Origin: Chengkuizengella sp. SCS-71B
GTDB taxonomy: Bacteria; Bacillota; Bacilli; Paenibacillales; KCTC-33759
Reading direction: 5' to 3'
NCBI RefSeq assembly: GCF_040100845.1
Contig: NZ_JAZHSH010000001.1
Span: 3,084,501-3,148,500 of the forward strand
Length of the DNA: 64,000 nt
The translations under genes and the position numbers were made by a program. The notes beneath the pieces were generated by a model. The model saw nothing but the letters and a program-made list of their open reading frames with translations. It ran no database searches and had not been told where the DNA came from. Below, piece after piece: positions 44,651-54,287 of this stretch; the stretch's first letter is position 1, and every line of letters begins with the position of its first letter.

Positions 44651-45919
44651 TTACATGTTTCCCCCTTTAGTTATTTTTATCATTTCTTCTACAAAATTCT
44701 CTAGTGCAATCGTTTTTTGCTCACGTGATTCTAATATTTTTAGAACAATTTCACCTCGTTCTAATTCTTCATCACCTAATATCGCAGCATATTTCACTTT
44801 TTGGCGATCAGCTGATTTTAATTGGGCTTTCATTTTTTTGCCTAAATAATCTTTTTCCGCCTTAATGCCTGCCTGCCTTAACTCATATAATACCTTTACA
44901 CATTTTTCCTCTGCTTGATCTCCCAGCCCAACTAAATATACATCCAAAAGATTTTCTTCAGGGATTTGAACATTTTGATGATCTAAAATAAGTAATACTC
45001 TTTCCAAGCCAATTCCAAAACCAACACCAGGTTGGTCCTGCCCTCCAATTTGTTCAACTAGACCATTATAGCGACCACCTGCAGCAATCGTATCTATAGC
45101 TCCAATACCTTCAGCTTTATACTCAAAGACAGTATCTGTATAGTAATCTAATCCACGTACCATTCTTGGATTGATTTCAAACTTAACATCCATATCTGCA
45201 AGATACTTTTGTACCTTTTCAAAGTGGATCATACTTTCCTCATCTAAGCTATCCAAAATAGAAGGTGCTCCATCAAAATATTGTTGATCCTTCTTACAGT
45301 CAAGGATACGCAATGGGTTTCTTTCGAATCTAGACTGACAATCATTACATAACTGTTCTTTTACGGGAGTAAGGAATTGTTGTAACTTTCCACGATAGTT
45401 AGTTCGACTCTGTTGATTCCCAATCGAATTTAATTCCACCTTCACACCTTGCAATCCTAAATCTTTAAAAAAGCTATAACCAAGTGATATCACTTCTGCA
45501 TCAATGGCTGGATCAATGGAGCCAAACACCTCTACTCCAAACTGATGAAACTGGCGAAATCGACCACTTTGCGGTTGCTCATACCGAAACTTAGGACCGA
45601 TATAATATAGTTTTTGTAAATCTGGTTCACCATATAGTTTGTTTTCAATATAGGCTCGAACTACTCCAGCTGTACCTTCTGGTCTCAAGGTCATATTTCG
45701 ATCGCCTTTGTCCTTAAACGTATACATTTCCTTTTCTACAACGTCAGTTGTTTCTCCAACACTACGAACAAATAACTCTGTTTGTTCAAAAATAGGTGTA
45801 CGGATTTCTTTATAATTAAAACGATGGCACCAATCCCTAGCTTTTTTCTCAACATACTGCCATTTTTCTACAACACCAGGGATGAAATCCTGTGTGCCTT
45901 TTGGCTTTTGATATCTCAT
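44651..45919 (-). CDS. hisS: Histidyl-tRNA synthetase
   Basis: The ATG at 45919 with a GGGAGGT site gives 422 residues starting [12 protein letters not shown]. It has motif 2 with [11 protein letters not shown] (about 110-120), the histidine motif [12 protein letters not shown] (about 260-271), AAGGRYNGL, and the anticodon-binding domain with [17 protein letters not shown] reading 13 residues longer lacks a site. A T-box leader and a good promoter lie upstream. Confidence 0.97.
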   Translation of the reverse strand: MRYQKPKGTQDFIPGVVEKWQYVEKKARDWCHRFNYKEIRTPIFEQTELFVRSVGETTDVVEKEMYTFKDKGDRNMTLRPEGTAGVVRAYIENKLYGEPDLQKLYYIGPKFRYEQPQSGRFRQFHQFGVEVFGSIDPAIDAEVISLGYSFFKDLGLQGVKVELNSIGNQQSRTNYRGKLQQFLTPVKEQLCNDCQSRFERNPLRILDCKKDQQYFDGAPSILDSLDEESMIHFEKVQKYLADMDVKFEINPRMVRGLDYYTDTVFEYKAEGIGAIDTIAAGGRYNGLVEQIGGQDQPGVGFGIGLERVLLILDHQNVQIPEENLLDVYLVGLGDQAEEKCVKVLYELRQAGIKAEKDYLGKKMKAQLKSADRQKVKYAAILGDEELERGEIVLKILESREQKTIALENFVEEMIKITKGGNM

Positions 45920-45981
45920 TTTTATTACCTCCCTTACCTCAACTAAAAAACTAAACACTTCATTACATCAGTTATAAATTA

Positions 45982-46292
45982 AATAAAAAATCTCCCACCC
46001 CTGATCTTATTATCAGGGACGAGAGATTGAAACAACAATAAACACCCGTGGTACCACCCACATTTAGGATTAATATCCTACACTTTCGGTTAACGCCCGT
46101 ATACGCTACACAGCTACCAAGTAAATCATTACTAATCACTAACGTTTACTCTTCACTGTAAGTTCTCAGGGAGGTCTTTTCATTCAGTTTCATAAGGATG
46201 TTTACAGCCTATGACATCCCTCTCTATGTATGAAGATCTGAATTACTTTATCCCTTCTTAGAATCAACCAACTTATTCTAATTTTAATATTA
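45982..46292 (-). promoter_or_regulatory. T-box leader of hisS-aspS, specifier GAC (Asp)
   Basis: The T-box sequence GGGTGGTACCACGGG is at 46059-46045 and the terminator stem (AATCTCTC, CCCTGAT/ATCAGGG, GGGAGATT, then TTTTTT) at about 46028-45985. Stem I begins near 46256: AGGGA pairs with TCCCT, AAGTA forms the E-loop side, and ATTCAG pairs with CTGAAT. The opposite loop side reads GAAAAGACC, so the specifier is most likely GAC, matching aspS. A conserved AGAGAG...GGCTG stretch is also present. Uncharged tRNA-Asp would stabilise the antiterminator. Confidence 0.9.
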
Positions 46293-46298
46293 ACAATG

Positions 46299-46327
46299 AT
46301 TTTAATATGGTTAGGTCTTAATGTCAA
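46299..46327 (-). promoter_or_regulatory. Promoter of the hisS-aspS T-box transcript
   Basis: TTGACA (46327-46322), a 17-base spacer and TAAAAT (46304-46299). The start is predicted near 46292, about 36 bases before stem I of the T-box. Confidence 0.75.
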
Positions 46328-46355
46328 GCATTACACTAAAGTATAAAAGAATGTT

Positions 46356-47549
46356 TTAGAAAAAGTCCATAAAGTAAGTTGTTTTTTGGGGGATCAAAAA
46401 TTCAAGTTCATTTATTTTTTCATTCGGTCCTTTAATTTTTCCAAGTTTAAATAAAGTCTCAACACTCTGATAACCTGATAACAAACTACTTAGTGATTGA
46501 ATTGAACAATGAATAGAATAATCTACCATTTCATGTTTAGCACAAAGAGATACTTTATTCACTCTAGCTTTTCCATTTTCATCAATTTGTATGTCAAACA
46601 AACCATCATTCCATTCAGCAAATTCATCTTTTACTGTGATCATGAACTCCTGTTTTACTCCTGAAGCATAAAAAGGATAGACACGAAGGAATTGCTCCAC
46701 ATCAACAATACGCATCATAAAGTAAGTGATAATCTCTTGATCAAAACTTGGATTGTCTAAAATTACGGAAAGTGGATCATTAGAAGGAGCAATGATTTGA
46801 ACCTTTTCAATCATTGAATCATGTTGATTAATCAACCTCCAAAGTTGCATTCGAGCGGTTTCATTTAAAAAAACCATCTCCTTTACTTTCATTTCACGAT
46901 CTTTCACTTTATATAGTAAATACCCTTCTGGTTTCCCAGAGTCATTATAATAGACTTGGATAGTCTGCGTTTCTCGAAAAACTCGATTAATCCACCATGT
47001 CTCATCTCTTTTTAACATTCCATTAAACCCAGAAGTATATTGTTCATAAATTTCGTTTAATAATGGCCAGCAATTCTGTATATTTTTATATCTTAAGATT
47101 GTGCCTAAATTGCTTTCTATTTTCGGAAAATGTGAAATAGGTATTGTATATTTTTTGTATTCACTTAAAGTTTCCCATCCATATTTTCTATAAAATGCAA
47201 AAGAAAATGGAGCTAACATTGAAACTGTCATATTCTTCTCTTTCATTTCTAATAAAGCTTCTTTTAATAGCTGCTTCACTAGACCTTTTCTACGATATTC
47301 AGGCCAAGAAGCAACACCAGCAACTCCACCCATAGAAAAAACTTGATTATGTATAAATACTTGAAGTGGCAGTAAACTAGCCATTGAAATTAACTTATCA
47401 TCTTTAAAATAACCCCAGATTTGTTCAGGTTTTAATCTTGAACGAATACCAGCCCTTTTTTCAGGGCTCGCTTCGTATTGAAATGCAAAAGTGGATAGTT
47501 CTATCACATCATCTAATTCATCATATTTACATTTTCTTATTTCTTCCAT
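46356..47549 (-). CDS. Eis-like GNAT acetyltransferase with SCP2-type C-terminus
   Basis: The 397-residue protein has an N-terminal GNAT domain. MASLLPLQVFIHNQVFSMGGVAGVASWPEYRRKGLVKQLL, read in pieces, contains the SMGGVAGV and RRKGLVKQLL signatures at about 70-95. A second GNAT-like domain and a sterol-carrier-like C-terminal domain (about 290-397) follow, the plan of Eis/YfiT-like enzymes. Eis proteins acetylate aminoglycosides or other amines. The GNAT motif A is R/Q-x-x-G-L/x-V, conserved enough for acetyl-CoA binding. It is divergent from the flavin reductase-like gene. Confidence 0.87.
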   Translation of the reverse strand: MEEIRKCKYDELDDVIELSTFAFQYEASPEKRAGIRSRLKPEQIWGYFKDDKLISMASLLPLQVFIHNQVFSMGGVAGVASWPEYRRKGLVKQLLKEALLEMKEKNMTVSMLAPFSFAFYRKYGWETLSEYKKYTIPISHFPKIESNLGTILRYKNIQNCWPLLNEIYEQYTSGFNGMLKRDETWWINRVFRETQTIQVYYNDSGKPEGYLLYKVKDREMKVKEMVFLNETARMQLWRLINQHDSMIEKVQIIAPSNDPLSVILDNPSFDQEIITYFMMRIVDVEQFLRVYPFYASGVKQEFMITVKDEFAEWNDGLFDIQIDENGKARVNKVSLCAKHEMVDYSIHCSIQSLSSLLSGYQSVETLFKLGKIKGPNEKINELEFLIPQKTTYFMDFF

Positions 47550-47800
47550 AAACTACACCCCTTTGGTTTATTACAATTTAATCTTCAATTCAACAAAAAA
47601 ATAAATATAAATTGATTATTTTTTCTAATTACTATCTTATAAGTTCATGTTAAAGATCACAAGGAATCTATGAAATATAAAAAAAGTCTGCTCAAATACA
47701 TACTTCAAAATTGACGCACAATATTTTGAAAGCATTTAATGAATTTCCTAAGTTAAGATAATTGTATAAAACTCAAGATGAAAAATGGAGGAGCACCTAT

Positions 47801-48457
47801 ATGCATAAAATCATTAAACCAAAAATACTTTATTTCGGAACCCCTGTTGTACTAATAAGCACATTAAACGAAGATGGAACTCCCAATTTAGCACCAATTT
47901 CTTCAGCTTGGTGGCTTGGCCAATCCTGTATGTTAGGGATGAGCAGATTCTCTAAAACTGTACAAAACTTAGAACGTGAACGTGAATGTGTTTTAAACCT
48001 TCCATCAGCAGATCTAGTTGAGGCCGTTGATCAACTTGCATTGTTAACTGGGAAAAATACTGTGCCTAAATACAAAGAAAAAATGGGATATCGTTATGAA
48101 CCCGACAAATTTGAAATAGCTGGATTACATCAAAGTCCATCTACTCTAGTTAAACCACCGCGAGTTGCTGAATGCCCAGTTCAATTAGAAGCTGTTGTGC
48201 AAATAATAAATCCAATTCATGATTCAAATAGTTCACTAGCAGCAATTGAGGTAAGTATAGAACGAGTTCATGTAGAAGAAAACTTATTAGTAGACGTGGA
48301 AAAAGATTATATTGATCCTGAAAAATGGAATCCGTTGATTATGAATTTTTGCGAATTTTTTGGATTAAGTGGTAAATTACATCCATCAAAACTTGTGCCT
48401 GCTTTCGGACTCCCGCAAAAAAATAATCAAATAGAACAAATAGAAATAACCAAATAA
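47801..48457 (+). CDS. Flavin reductase-like (FMN-binding split barrel) protein
   Basis: The ATG at 47801 with GGAGGAG seven bases upstream gives 218 residues; thirteen residues more would start without a site. The pattern YFGTPVVLISTLNEDGTPN at residues 12-30, AWWLGQ and GMSRFSKTVQNLERERECVLNLPSADL matches the flavin reductase-like domain, with a later IEVSIERVHVEE. These proteins bind FMN and reduce flavins or serve as oxidoreductases. The specific substrate is unknown. It ends at a strong terminator. Confidence 0.87.
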   Translation: MHKIIKPKILYFGTPVVLISTLNEDGTPNLAPISSAWWLGQSCMLGMSRFSKTVQNLERERECVLNLPSADLVEAVDQLALLTGKNTVPKYKEKMGYRYEPDKFEIAGLHQSPSTLVKPPRVAECPVQLEAVVQIINPIHDSNSSLAAIEVSIERVHVEENLLVDVEKDYIDPEKWNPLIMNFCEFFGLSGKLHPSKLVPAFGLPQKNNQIEQIEITK

Positions 48458-48489
48458 TACAACCATCCTAAGATTGTAAACAAAATATA

Positions 48490-48527
48490 AAATAAGACCA
48501 TCCTACTACACTAGTGGTCTTATTTGT
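48490..48527 (+). terminator. Terminator after the flavin reductase-like gene
   Basis: AAATAAGACCA and TGGTCTTATTT form a perfect 11-bp stem with a 14-base loop, followed by GTTG. It also fits as the hemZ terminator on the minus strand through its A tract. A smaller ACCTGT/ACAGGT hairpin lies 30 bases further on. Confidence 0.75.
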
Positions 48528-48703
48528 TGTTTACTAAGTGTTTTAAAAAAAAGAAATACCTGTAGCTACGTAAACCACAGGTCTAAAACATTTATTTTAT
48601 ATATTAAAAAGGGGGTCATTTATTATTATAGGGAAACATTATTAAAATAAAGTTTAAAACAGATTACAATTATGTTACAAAAATGTAAGCGTTTAATTCA
48701 ATG

Positions 48704-50206
48704 TTAATTTTTTAAAAATAGCTCCCTTAAAGTTTTAATTTTAGCTTCTGTATATTTTTTGTAATGTTCATTATAAGCTTTTGGTTCTTTAGGGTTTGCA
48801 AATCGGGATATCTTACCTGTTAAAGGATCTACCCATTTACTAGAAGCCCCACACCCTATACCAATGATCGTTTGTAATTCTTCCATAATCAATATATTGT
48901 AAATACTCTCTTGACCTGGATGAGCATACCCTACATTTTCTAGATTACCTAAAATATTTTTTTGGCGGTATAAATAATACGGTACATAACCATTGGATTT
49001 AGTCCATTCATTCCCTCTGTTCATCATTTTTGTTACTTCTTTTCGACCTGCTACTTTATACTTTTTTTTATTTTGTGTCATTTCAGACGCACGTTTAAAG
49101 GAGAGGGTGTGGATCGTTAGTGATTCTGGCATTAACTTTTTGGTTTCATCTAATGTATGATTAAACTCTTTTAATCCTTCTCCAGGTAAACCAATAATAA
49201 GATCCATATTAATATTGTTCATTCCCATTTCCCTAGCCAAATGAAATTTATTAATCGTCTCTTCAACTGTATGATGTCGACCAATGGCTTTTAAAGTTTC
49301 TTGAGTATAAGATTGAGGATTGATACTAATTCGATCTATATTCCACTTTTTCAAAACTTCAAGTTTTTCTATTGTAATCGTATCTGGTCTCCCAGCTTCT
49401 ACTGTAATTTCTCTGATTTGATCTACATGTGGAAAAGACATTGCCATTTCCTCATATAACATATCCATTTCATCAGCAGTAATACTGGTTGGTGTCCCTC
49501 CACCATAATAAACGGTCGTAATTTTTATATTATTTTCCTTTAACCAGGTTCCAATCTGTCTCATTTCATAATGTAATCCCCCAAGAAAAGAATCCACAGA
49601 TCCTTGTTTTCCATTTATAGCATAAGCAGGGAAAGTGCAATAAGCGCATTTCGTAGGACAAAAAGGAATTCCAATATAAATACTAACCTCTGAGCGAAGA
49701 TCGTATAAGTCAGGAACCATTGTTTTTTGTCTATCTACGATGGTTTGCATTAAAGTAATCTTATCATCATGAATCTTGTATTGTTCTTTTAATTCCAAAT
49801 GTGCTTGTGCTTTTGGAATACCTGTCTTTAATTTTTGGTGAAGTAGTTTTGTTGGACGTATTCCTGTTAATATACCCCATGGTTGATACAAACCAGTGCT
49901 TTGCTGAAGTACATTTAATAAAGGTTGGTTGATTAAATGTTTTAATGCTTTTCGCTTTTGTGATTCGGTATTCCTTTCATCTAGCTTTTTTGTAATCTCA
50001 GATTCAAAGTTTTTATTTTGAATATGATCTTGAAGTAATACAGATATCCTAGTGCCTACTTCCTCATCTTTCATATTTATATCTATATATAGATCTGCTT
50101 TCGTTAATTTAGAAAACGAAATGCTGATTTCTTCAAAAAATAAACGAATTATATTTTCTACAGAGCGATGGAATGTTGAATCCACTCCGTTTACGTTAAT
50201 TACCAT
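48704..50206 (-). CDS. hemZ: Oxygen-independent coproporphyrinogen dehydrogenase-like HemZ
   Basis: The 500-residue radical SAM protein has the cluster motif CPTKCAYC (about 169-176, CX3CX2C), then VYYGGGTPTSI and EAGRPDTIT of the HemN group. HemZ-type proteins have a longer N-terminal region (about 160 residues, here with a thump-like fold) than HemN. It is assigned to anaerobic haem synthesis, although relatives (HemW-like) act as haem chaperones, so the role is not certain. hemZ beside dtd and rel is the order in Paenibacillus-type genomes. Confidence 0.9.
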   Translation of the reverse strand: MVINVNGVDSTFHRSVENIIRLFFEEISISFSKLTKADLYIDINMKDEEVGTRISVLLQDHIQNKNFESEITKKLDERNTESQKRKALKHLINQPLLNVLQQSTGLYQPWGILTGIRPTKLLHQKLKTGIPKAQAHLELKEQYKIHDDKITLMQTIVDRQKTMVPDLYDLRSEVSIYIGIPFCPTKCAYCTFPAYAINGKQGSVDSFLGGLHYEMRQIGTWLKENNIKITTVYYGGGTPTSITADEMDMLYEEMAMSFPHVDQIREITVEAGRPDTITIEKLEVLKKWNIDRISINPQSYTQETLKAIGRHHTVEETINKFHLAREMGMNNINMDLIIGLPGEGLKEFNHTLDETKKLMPESLTIHTLSFKRASEMTQNKKKYKVAGRKEVTKMMNRGNEWTKSNGYVPYYLYRQKNILGNLENVGYAHPGQESIYNILIMEELQTIIGIGCGASSKWVDPLTGKISRFANPKEPKAYNEHYKKYTEAKIKTLRELFLKN

Positions 50207-50344
50207 TTGTTTTTCCCCTTAGTATATTAAGCTAATTTATGAACGTTATATTTTTCTTTTCTCTAGCTATTCAAGTTTAACCAACATCAAGGGAAGGGTC
50301 AATATTATCGTAAATTCATTATAATTTTTAATTTCAAACTTGTT

Positions 50345-50503
50345 TTAACGAAAAGTATTTTTAAGATTTATATCATCAATTTCGCTTACTCTTTTTTTGT
50401 GATTAATTTCATTTTGATGATTGATTTTAGTTTCATGAATCGTGTTTTGTAACAAACGAGTAGCCGCATCCAGCATATATTTTTCTTTTTTGGACTGATG
50501 CAT
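50345..50503 (-). CDS. Small basic hypothetical protein (52 residues)
   Basis: An ATG with AAAGGTGG ten bases upstream opens a frame of 52 residues beginning MHQSKKEKYMLDAATRLLQN. It is rich in Lys, Asn and His, with one amphipathic helix at the front and no membrane segment. No family is recognised. The good ribosome site is the main support, and it is shorter than would be picked by length alone. It is in the hemZ-dtd gap, on the same strand as both. Confidence 0.42.
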   Translation of the reverse strand: MHQSKKEKYMLDAATRLLQNTIHETKINHQNEINHKKRVSEIDDINLKNTFR

Positions 50504-50640
50504 TATAAGATAACCACCTTTTATATAAAGGATTGAATTATTTTACATCTATTCTGTCCAATTTAAATCTTCGCTATCACAAAGTAATAGTAAGGAACTG
50601 ATAAAGGGAAGAGTGTTTAGTATTGAAATGATACTCAATG

Positions 50641-50716
50641 ATGAGAAAAATAATGGGTATTTGGAAGGGTACTGATTGATGAGAAAAATAATGGGTATTT
50701 GGAAGGGTACTGATTG
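50641..50716. repeat. 38-bp perfect tandem repeat (two copies)
   Basis: A 38-base unit, ATGAGAAAAATAATGGGTAT and its continuation to ACTGATTG, occurs twice without a mismatch, followed by a truncated third start (ATG). The recent duplication is not inside a supported gene. Confidence 0.85.
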
Positions 50717-50896
50717 ATGTGGCTAGTGGATAATACGAAAGGTTAAATTTGAAACTTTTTAACTTAAAGACGTCTTTGGTGACAAAGGGGTCTGAAGGAA
50801 GCTGATGGTGGTTATTGAAACGGAACCGAAGTGAACCAGTGATGGCAGGTGTGGTGGTTAACCGGATAACTTTCAAAAATGGCTGTTGAGATTAAA

Positions 50897-51082
50897 GGTA
50901 ATTAATGGTCTTATATTGGCTTTTTCAAAGTATTTTTTTAATTAGCGGTAATTTTTGGTCTTATTTTAGTCATTTTCCCTAAATTTAGTCTTATTCATTG
51001 GAAAATTGCAATTTTAAGACCACAAAATACCTCTATTTATTGAAGTTAATTAAAAATTGACAGTGTAAGGCCATTAATTCCC
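50897..51082. repeat. Imperfect inverted repeat element (MITE-like)
   Basis: The ends GGTAATTAATGGTCTTA (50897-50913) and TAAGGCCATTAATTCCC (51066-51082) match as inverted repeats in 15 of 17 positions. An inner pair (50957-50978 and 51000-51021) matches in 16 of 22. The whole could fold into one long hairpin. It has no ORF and no clear target-site duplication. Together with the tandem repeat it accounts for most of the 1 kb between hemZ and dtd; the rest shows nothing. Confidence 0.55.
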
Positions 51083-51212
51083 GTTATAATTCTTTACCGG
51101 GACAAAAAACAACCCACAAAAAGTGAAGAAATAACAAAATCTAACTCCAGTCTATGATCATATAACACGATGATGATTTTAAGGCAACATCACTTATTTC
51201 AAATGTTAATTT

Positions 51213-51659
51213 TTATGAAATTGGACTTTCCACAATCAAAGTGACTGGTCCCCAATTTGTGAAGGAAACATCCATCATTTCACCAAATTTACCTGTTTCC
51301 ACAACTAAACCTTGCTCTCTTAGAAATTCATTAAAACGTTCATATATTTTATTTGCATATTCAGGCCGTGCTGCATTCATAAAATTAGGTCTTCTACCTT
51401 TTCTGCTATCACCATATAAGGTGAATTGTGAAATGGATAATATTTGTCCAGAAACATCCTTCACAGAGAGATTCATTTTCCCAAGTTCATCTTCAAAAAT
51501 TCTTAGATGACTGATTTTTTCCGCTAGGAATCGGGCATCCTCATCCGTGTCATCATGAGTTATACCTACAAGAAGCATTAGACCCATATCAATCTTTCCA
51601 CATGTTTCTCCATTTACAGTTACTTTTGCCTCTTTACTTCGTTGTACAACTACTTTCAC
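51213..51659 (-). CDS. dtd: D-aminoacyl-tRNA deacylase
   Basis: The 148-residue enzyme removes D-amino acids from tRNA. It starts [18 protein letters not shown] and has the two active-site loops SQFTLYGD (about 77-84) and the GP-motif NWGPVTL near the end. The length is standard. Its gene lies after rel in the conserved order, but a terminator between them suggests a separate transcript. Confidence 0.95.
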   Translation of the reverse strand: MKVVVQRSKEAKVTVNGETCGKIDMGLMLLVGITHDDTDEDARFLAEKISHLRIFEDELGKMNLSVKDVSGQILSISQFTLYGDSRKGRRPNFMNAARPEYANKIYERFNEFLREQGLVVETGKFGEMMDVSFTNWGPVTLIVESPIS

Positions 51660-51703
51660 TGTTACTCCACTCCAATATAATTAAGTTAATCATTCAAAAA
51701 TTA

Positions 51704-51749
51704 GATAAAAAATCCGTCAACCCGCTTCAAAAAGGGAGTTAACGGATTA
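51704..51749 (-). terminator. Terminator after rel
   Basis: On the minus strand AATCCGTTAACTCCC pairs with CGGGTTGACGGATT apart from small mismatches, and TTTTTT follows. It lies about 85 bases past the rel stop and before dtd. Confidence 0.75.
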
Positions 51750-51833
51750 GGTTTCAATCTATGTTACACTCGGTTTCAGATGGGAAACAATCACTATCTA
51801 AACTTCCGTTATTTCAGTTTTGTTTAAACAAGT

Positions 51834-54002
51834 TCACTGCATAATTCTTTGAACTGAATATACATCCTTCACTCTTTTAATTTTCTCAACAATGCTGTGT
51901 AAGTGTTCTTTGCTGCGAATTAATATTGTCATATGAATGATCGAAACTTTGTTGCGGTCTGCTCTACCTGAGACAGCGGAAATAACCGTCTTCGTTTCAG
52001 ATACCGCCTGTAAAACTTCATTTAAAAATCCTCTGCGATCATGACCCGTAATTTCAATTTCTACGTTGTAATTTGCTTCTACTTCTGATTCCCAATCTAC
52101 TTCAATTAAGCGATGGGATTCTTCATCATTCCCAGTAGGTATATTGTTACAATCAGCACGGTGTACTGATACACCTCTACCTCTTGTAATATATCCTATG
52201 ATTTCGTCTCCAGGGACCGGATTACAGCATCTAGCGAAGCGAATTAACAAATTATCAATCCCTTTAATGCTAACCCCGTGTGCTTGTCTGCTCTTTTTGA
52301 CAGGATCAGGTTTGGTTTCCTGAATTTCACTTACCGCTTTTTCTTCTTCCAGCTCTTTACGCAGCTTTTCAGTTAATCTTGTGCAAATTTGTGCAGCAGT
52401 AATTCCCCCAAACCCAACAGCAGAATACATGTCTTCAATACTATTAAAGCTGAATTTAGGAAGTACTTCATTTAGCTCTGATTCAGTCATCACATCCGAA
52501 GGCTCAAATCCTAATCGTTTGATTTCTTTTTCAATACTTTCCTTCCCTTTTTCAATACTTTCATCTCTTTTTTCTTTTTTGAACCACTGTTTTATTTTTG
52601 TTTTTGCTTGTGATGATTTCACAATTTTAATCCAGTCTTGACTCGGTCCATATGAATGTTTTGATGTAAGTATTTCAACAATATCTCCTGTTTTCAAAGA
52701 ATGGTCAAGTGGTACTATTCTACCATTCACCTTAGCCCCGATGGTGCGATTACCAACTTCTGTATGGATACGAAAAGCAAAATCTAAAGGTCCTGATCCA
52801 CTTGGCAGTTCAATCACCTCACCTTTAGGTGTAAATACATAAACAAGATCAGAGAAAAAGTCCATTTTTAGCGATTCCATAAATTCTTCCGCATTTTGCG
52901 CTTCATTTTGCAGATCTAAAATTTCTCGGAACCAATTCATTTTATCTTCGAAACTTCCATTTGGAACCATTGTACCTTCTTTATAAGCCCAATGTGCTGC
53001 AACCCCGAATTCTGAGGTTTGGTGCATATCCCATGTCCGAATCTGAACCTCCAAGGGTTCTCCACTAGGTCCAATCAACGTTGTATGGAGAGATTGATAC
53101 ATATTAGGTTTAGGCATAGCAATATAATCTTTGAACCTGCCAGGCATTGGTTTCCAAAGGGTGTGTATGATTCCTAGAGAAGCGTAACAATCTTTAATGT
53201 TGTTTACTATTACACGTATCGCTAGTAAATCATAAATTTCATTAAATTGTTTACTTTGACTTTTCATCTTTTTATAAATGCTATATATATGTTTAGGTCG
53301 GCCTGAAATGTCAGCTTCAATCCCCATACCATTTAGTTTTTGTTTGATATTTTCAATCACATCATCTATATATTTCTCACGTTCTGCTCTTTTTTTCTGC
53401 ATTAAATTTACGATGCGGTAATACTGCTGTGGATTTAAGTAACGCAAGGAAATATCTTCCATCTCCCATTTAATTGCGGACATTCCTAATCGATGAGCAA
53501 TCGGACAAAATATTTCTAAAGTTTCGTGTGCGATTCTTCTCTGATTTTCTTCCTTTTGGAATTTTAGTGTACGCATATTATGCAATCTATCAGCCAGTTT
53601 AATTAATATAACTCGCAGATCCTGAGCCATTGCAACAAACATTTTTCGATAATTTTCATTCTGATGCTCTTCTCTTGATTTAAACTTAATTTTTTCAAGC
53701 TTCGTCACACCATCAACCAGCATTGCACAAGTATCACCGAACTGTTCTCGCAATTGCTCTAAGGTCACATCTGTATCTTCAACAACATCATGTAAAAGAG
53801 CAGCAATGATCGAAATTACATCCATCTGCATATTAAGCATAATATCTGCAACAGCTATTGGATGAAGGATATAGGGTTCACCTGATTTTCTTACCTGTCC
53901 TTCATGAGCTTTTTCAGCAAGATCATAAGCTTTTCTAATCTGTTCTAGATCAGCTTCTTTTAGATATGCAGATGCCTTTTCAATTAATTGCTCGATGCCC
54001 AT
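51834..54002 (-). CDS. relA: Bifunctional (p)ppGpp synthetase/hydrolase Rel
   Basis: The 722-residue stringent response enzyme has an N-terminal HD hydrolase domain (YILHPIAVADI, LLHDVVEDT near 70, LADRLHNMRTL near 145-155) with intact HD residues. The synthetase domain follows (RPKHIYSIYKKMKS, ending TTLIGPSGEPLEVQIRT, read in part). Then come the TGS domain (VYVFTPKGEVIELPSGSGPLDFAFRIHTEVG, read in part, about 391-420), a zinc-finger/helical region with RFARCCNPVPGDEI, and the C-terminal ACT domain (from about 645). It is the single long Rel of Firmicutes. Start ATG with GGAAGGG. Confidence 0.97.
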   Translation of the reverse strand: MGIEQLIEKASAYLKEADLEQIRKAYDLAEKAHEGQVRKSGEPYILHPIAVADIMLNMQMDVISIIAALLHDVVEDTDVTLEQLREQFGDTCAMLVDGVTKLEKIKFKSREEHQNENYRKMFVAMAQDLRVILIKLADRLHNMRTLKFQKEENQRRIAHETLEIFCPIAHRLGMSAIKWEMEDISLRYLNPQQYYRIVNLMQKKRAEREKYIDDVIENIKQKLNGMGIEADISGRPKHIYSIYKKMKSQSKQFNEIYDLLAIRVIVNNIKDCYASLGIIHTLWKPMPGRFKDYIAMPKPNMYQSLHTTLIGPSGEPLEVQIRTWDMHQTSEFGVAAHWAYKEGTMVPNGSFEDKMNWFREILDLQNEAQNAEEFMESLKMDFFSDLVYVFTPKGEVIELPSGSGPLDFAFRIHTEVGNRTIGAKVNGRIVPLDHSLKTGDIVEILTSKHSYGPSQDWIKIVKSSQAKTKIKQWFKKEKRDESIEKGKESIEKEIKRLGFEPSDVMTESELNEVLPKFSFNSIEDMYSAVGFGGITAAQICTRLTEKLRKELEEEKAVSEIQETKPDPVKKSRQAHGVSIKGIDNLLIRFARCCNPVPGDEIIGYITRGRGVSVHRADCNNIPTGNDEESHRLIEVDWESEVEANYNVEIEITGHDRRGFLNEVLQAVSETKTVISAVSGRADRNKVSIIHMTILIRSKEHLHSIVEKIKRVKDVYSVQRIMQ

Positions 54003-54287
54003 TAATTTCCCTTCCTATTCTCAAGGATTTTCTATCATTATGCCTTTCAATCTTGCTTACGTCAACTATTCACCTGTCTCTTTACTCCAATTAAGTCAAG
54101 TGTCATTCTGTTATAAGCGTTAGTTATCAATTCTGTTAAAAAAGTAAGTGGGAATAGGATTTATAAGAATAGTAGGCAATTGCTAAATTTTTTTGTAAAA
54201 TATAATTCATATGAGGAATGTTAATTTTGGTAATACTTACATTAATTCGATTTAACATTTTACTTAATTTTATGAATGAGGTGCATT

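Noticed and set aside
50577-50876. Minus-strand open frame of 99 codons in the hemZ-dtd gap
   Set aside because: No ribosome site, low-complexity composition, and it covers the 38-bp tandem repeat so its amino acids are repeated as well. It is most likely chance.
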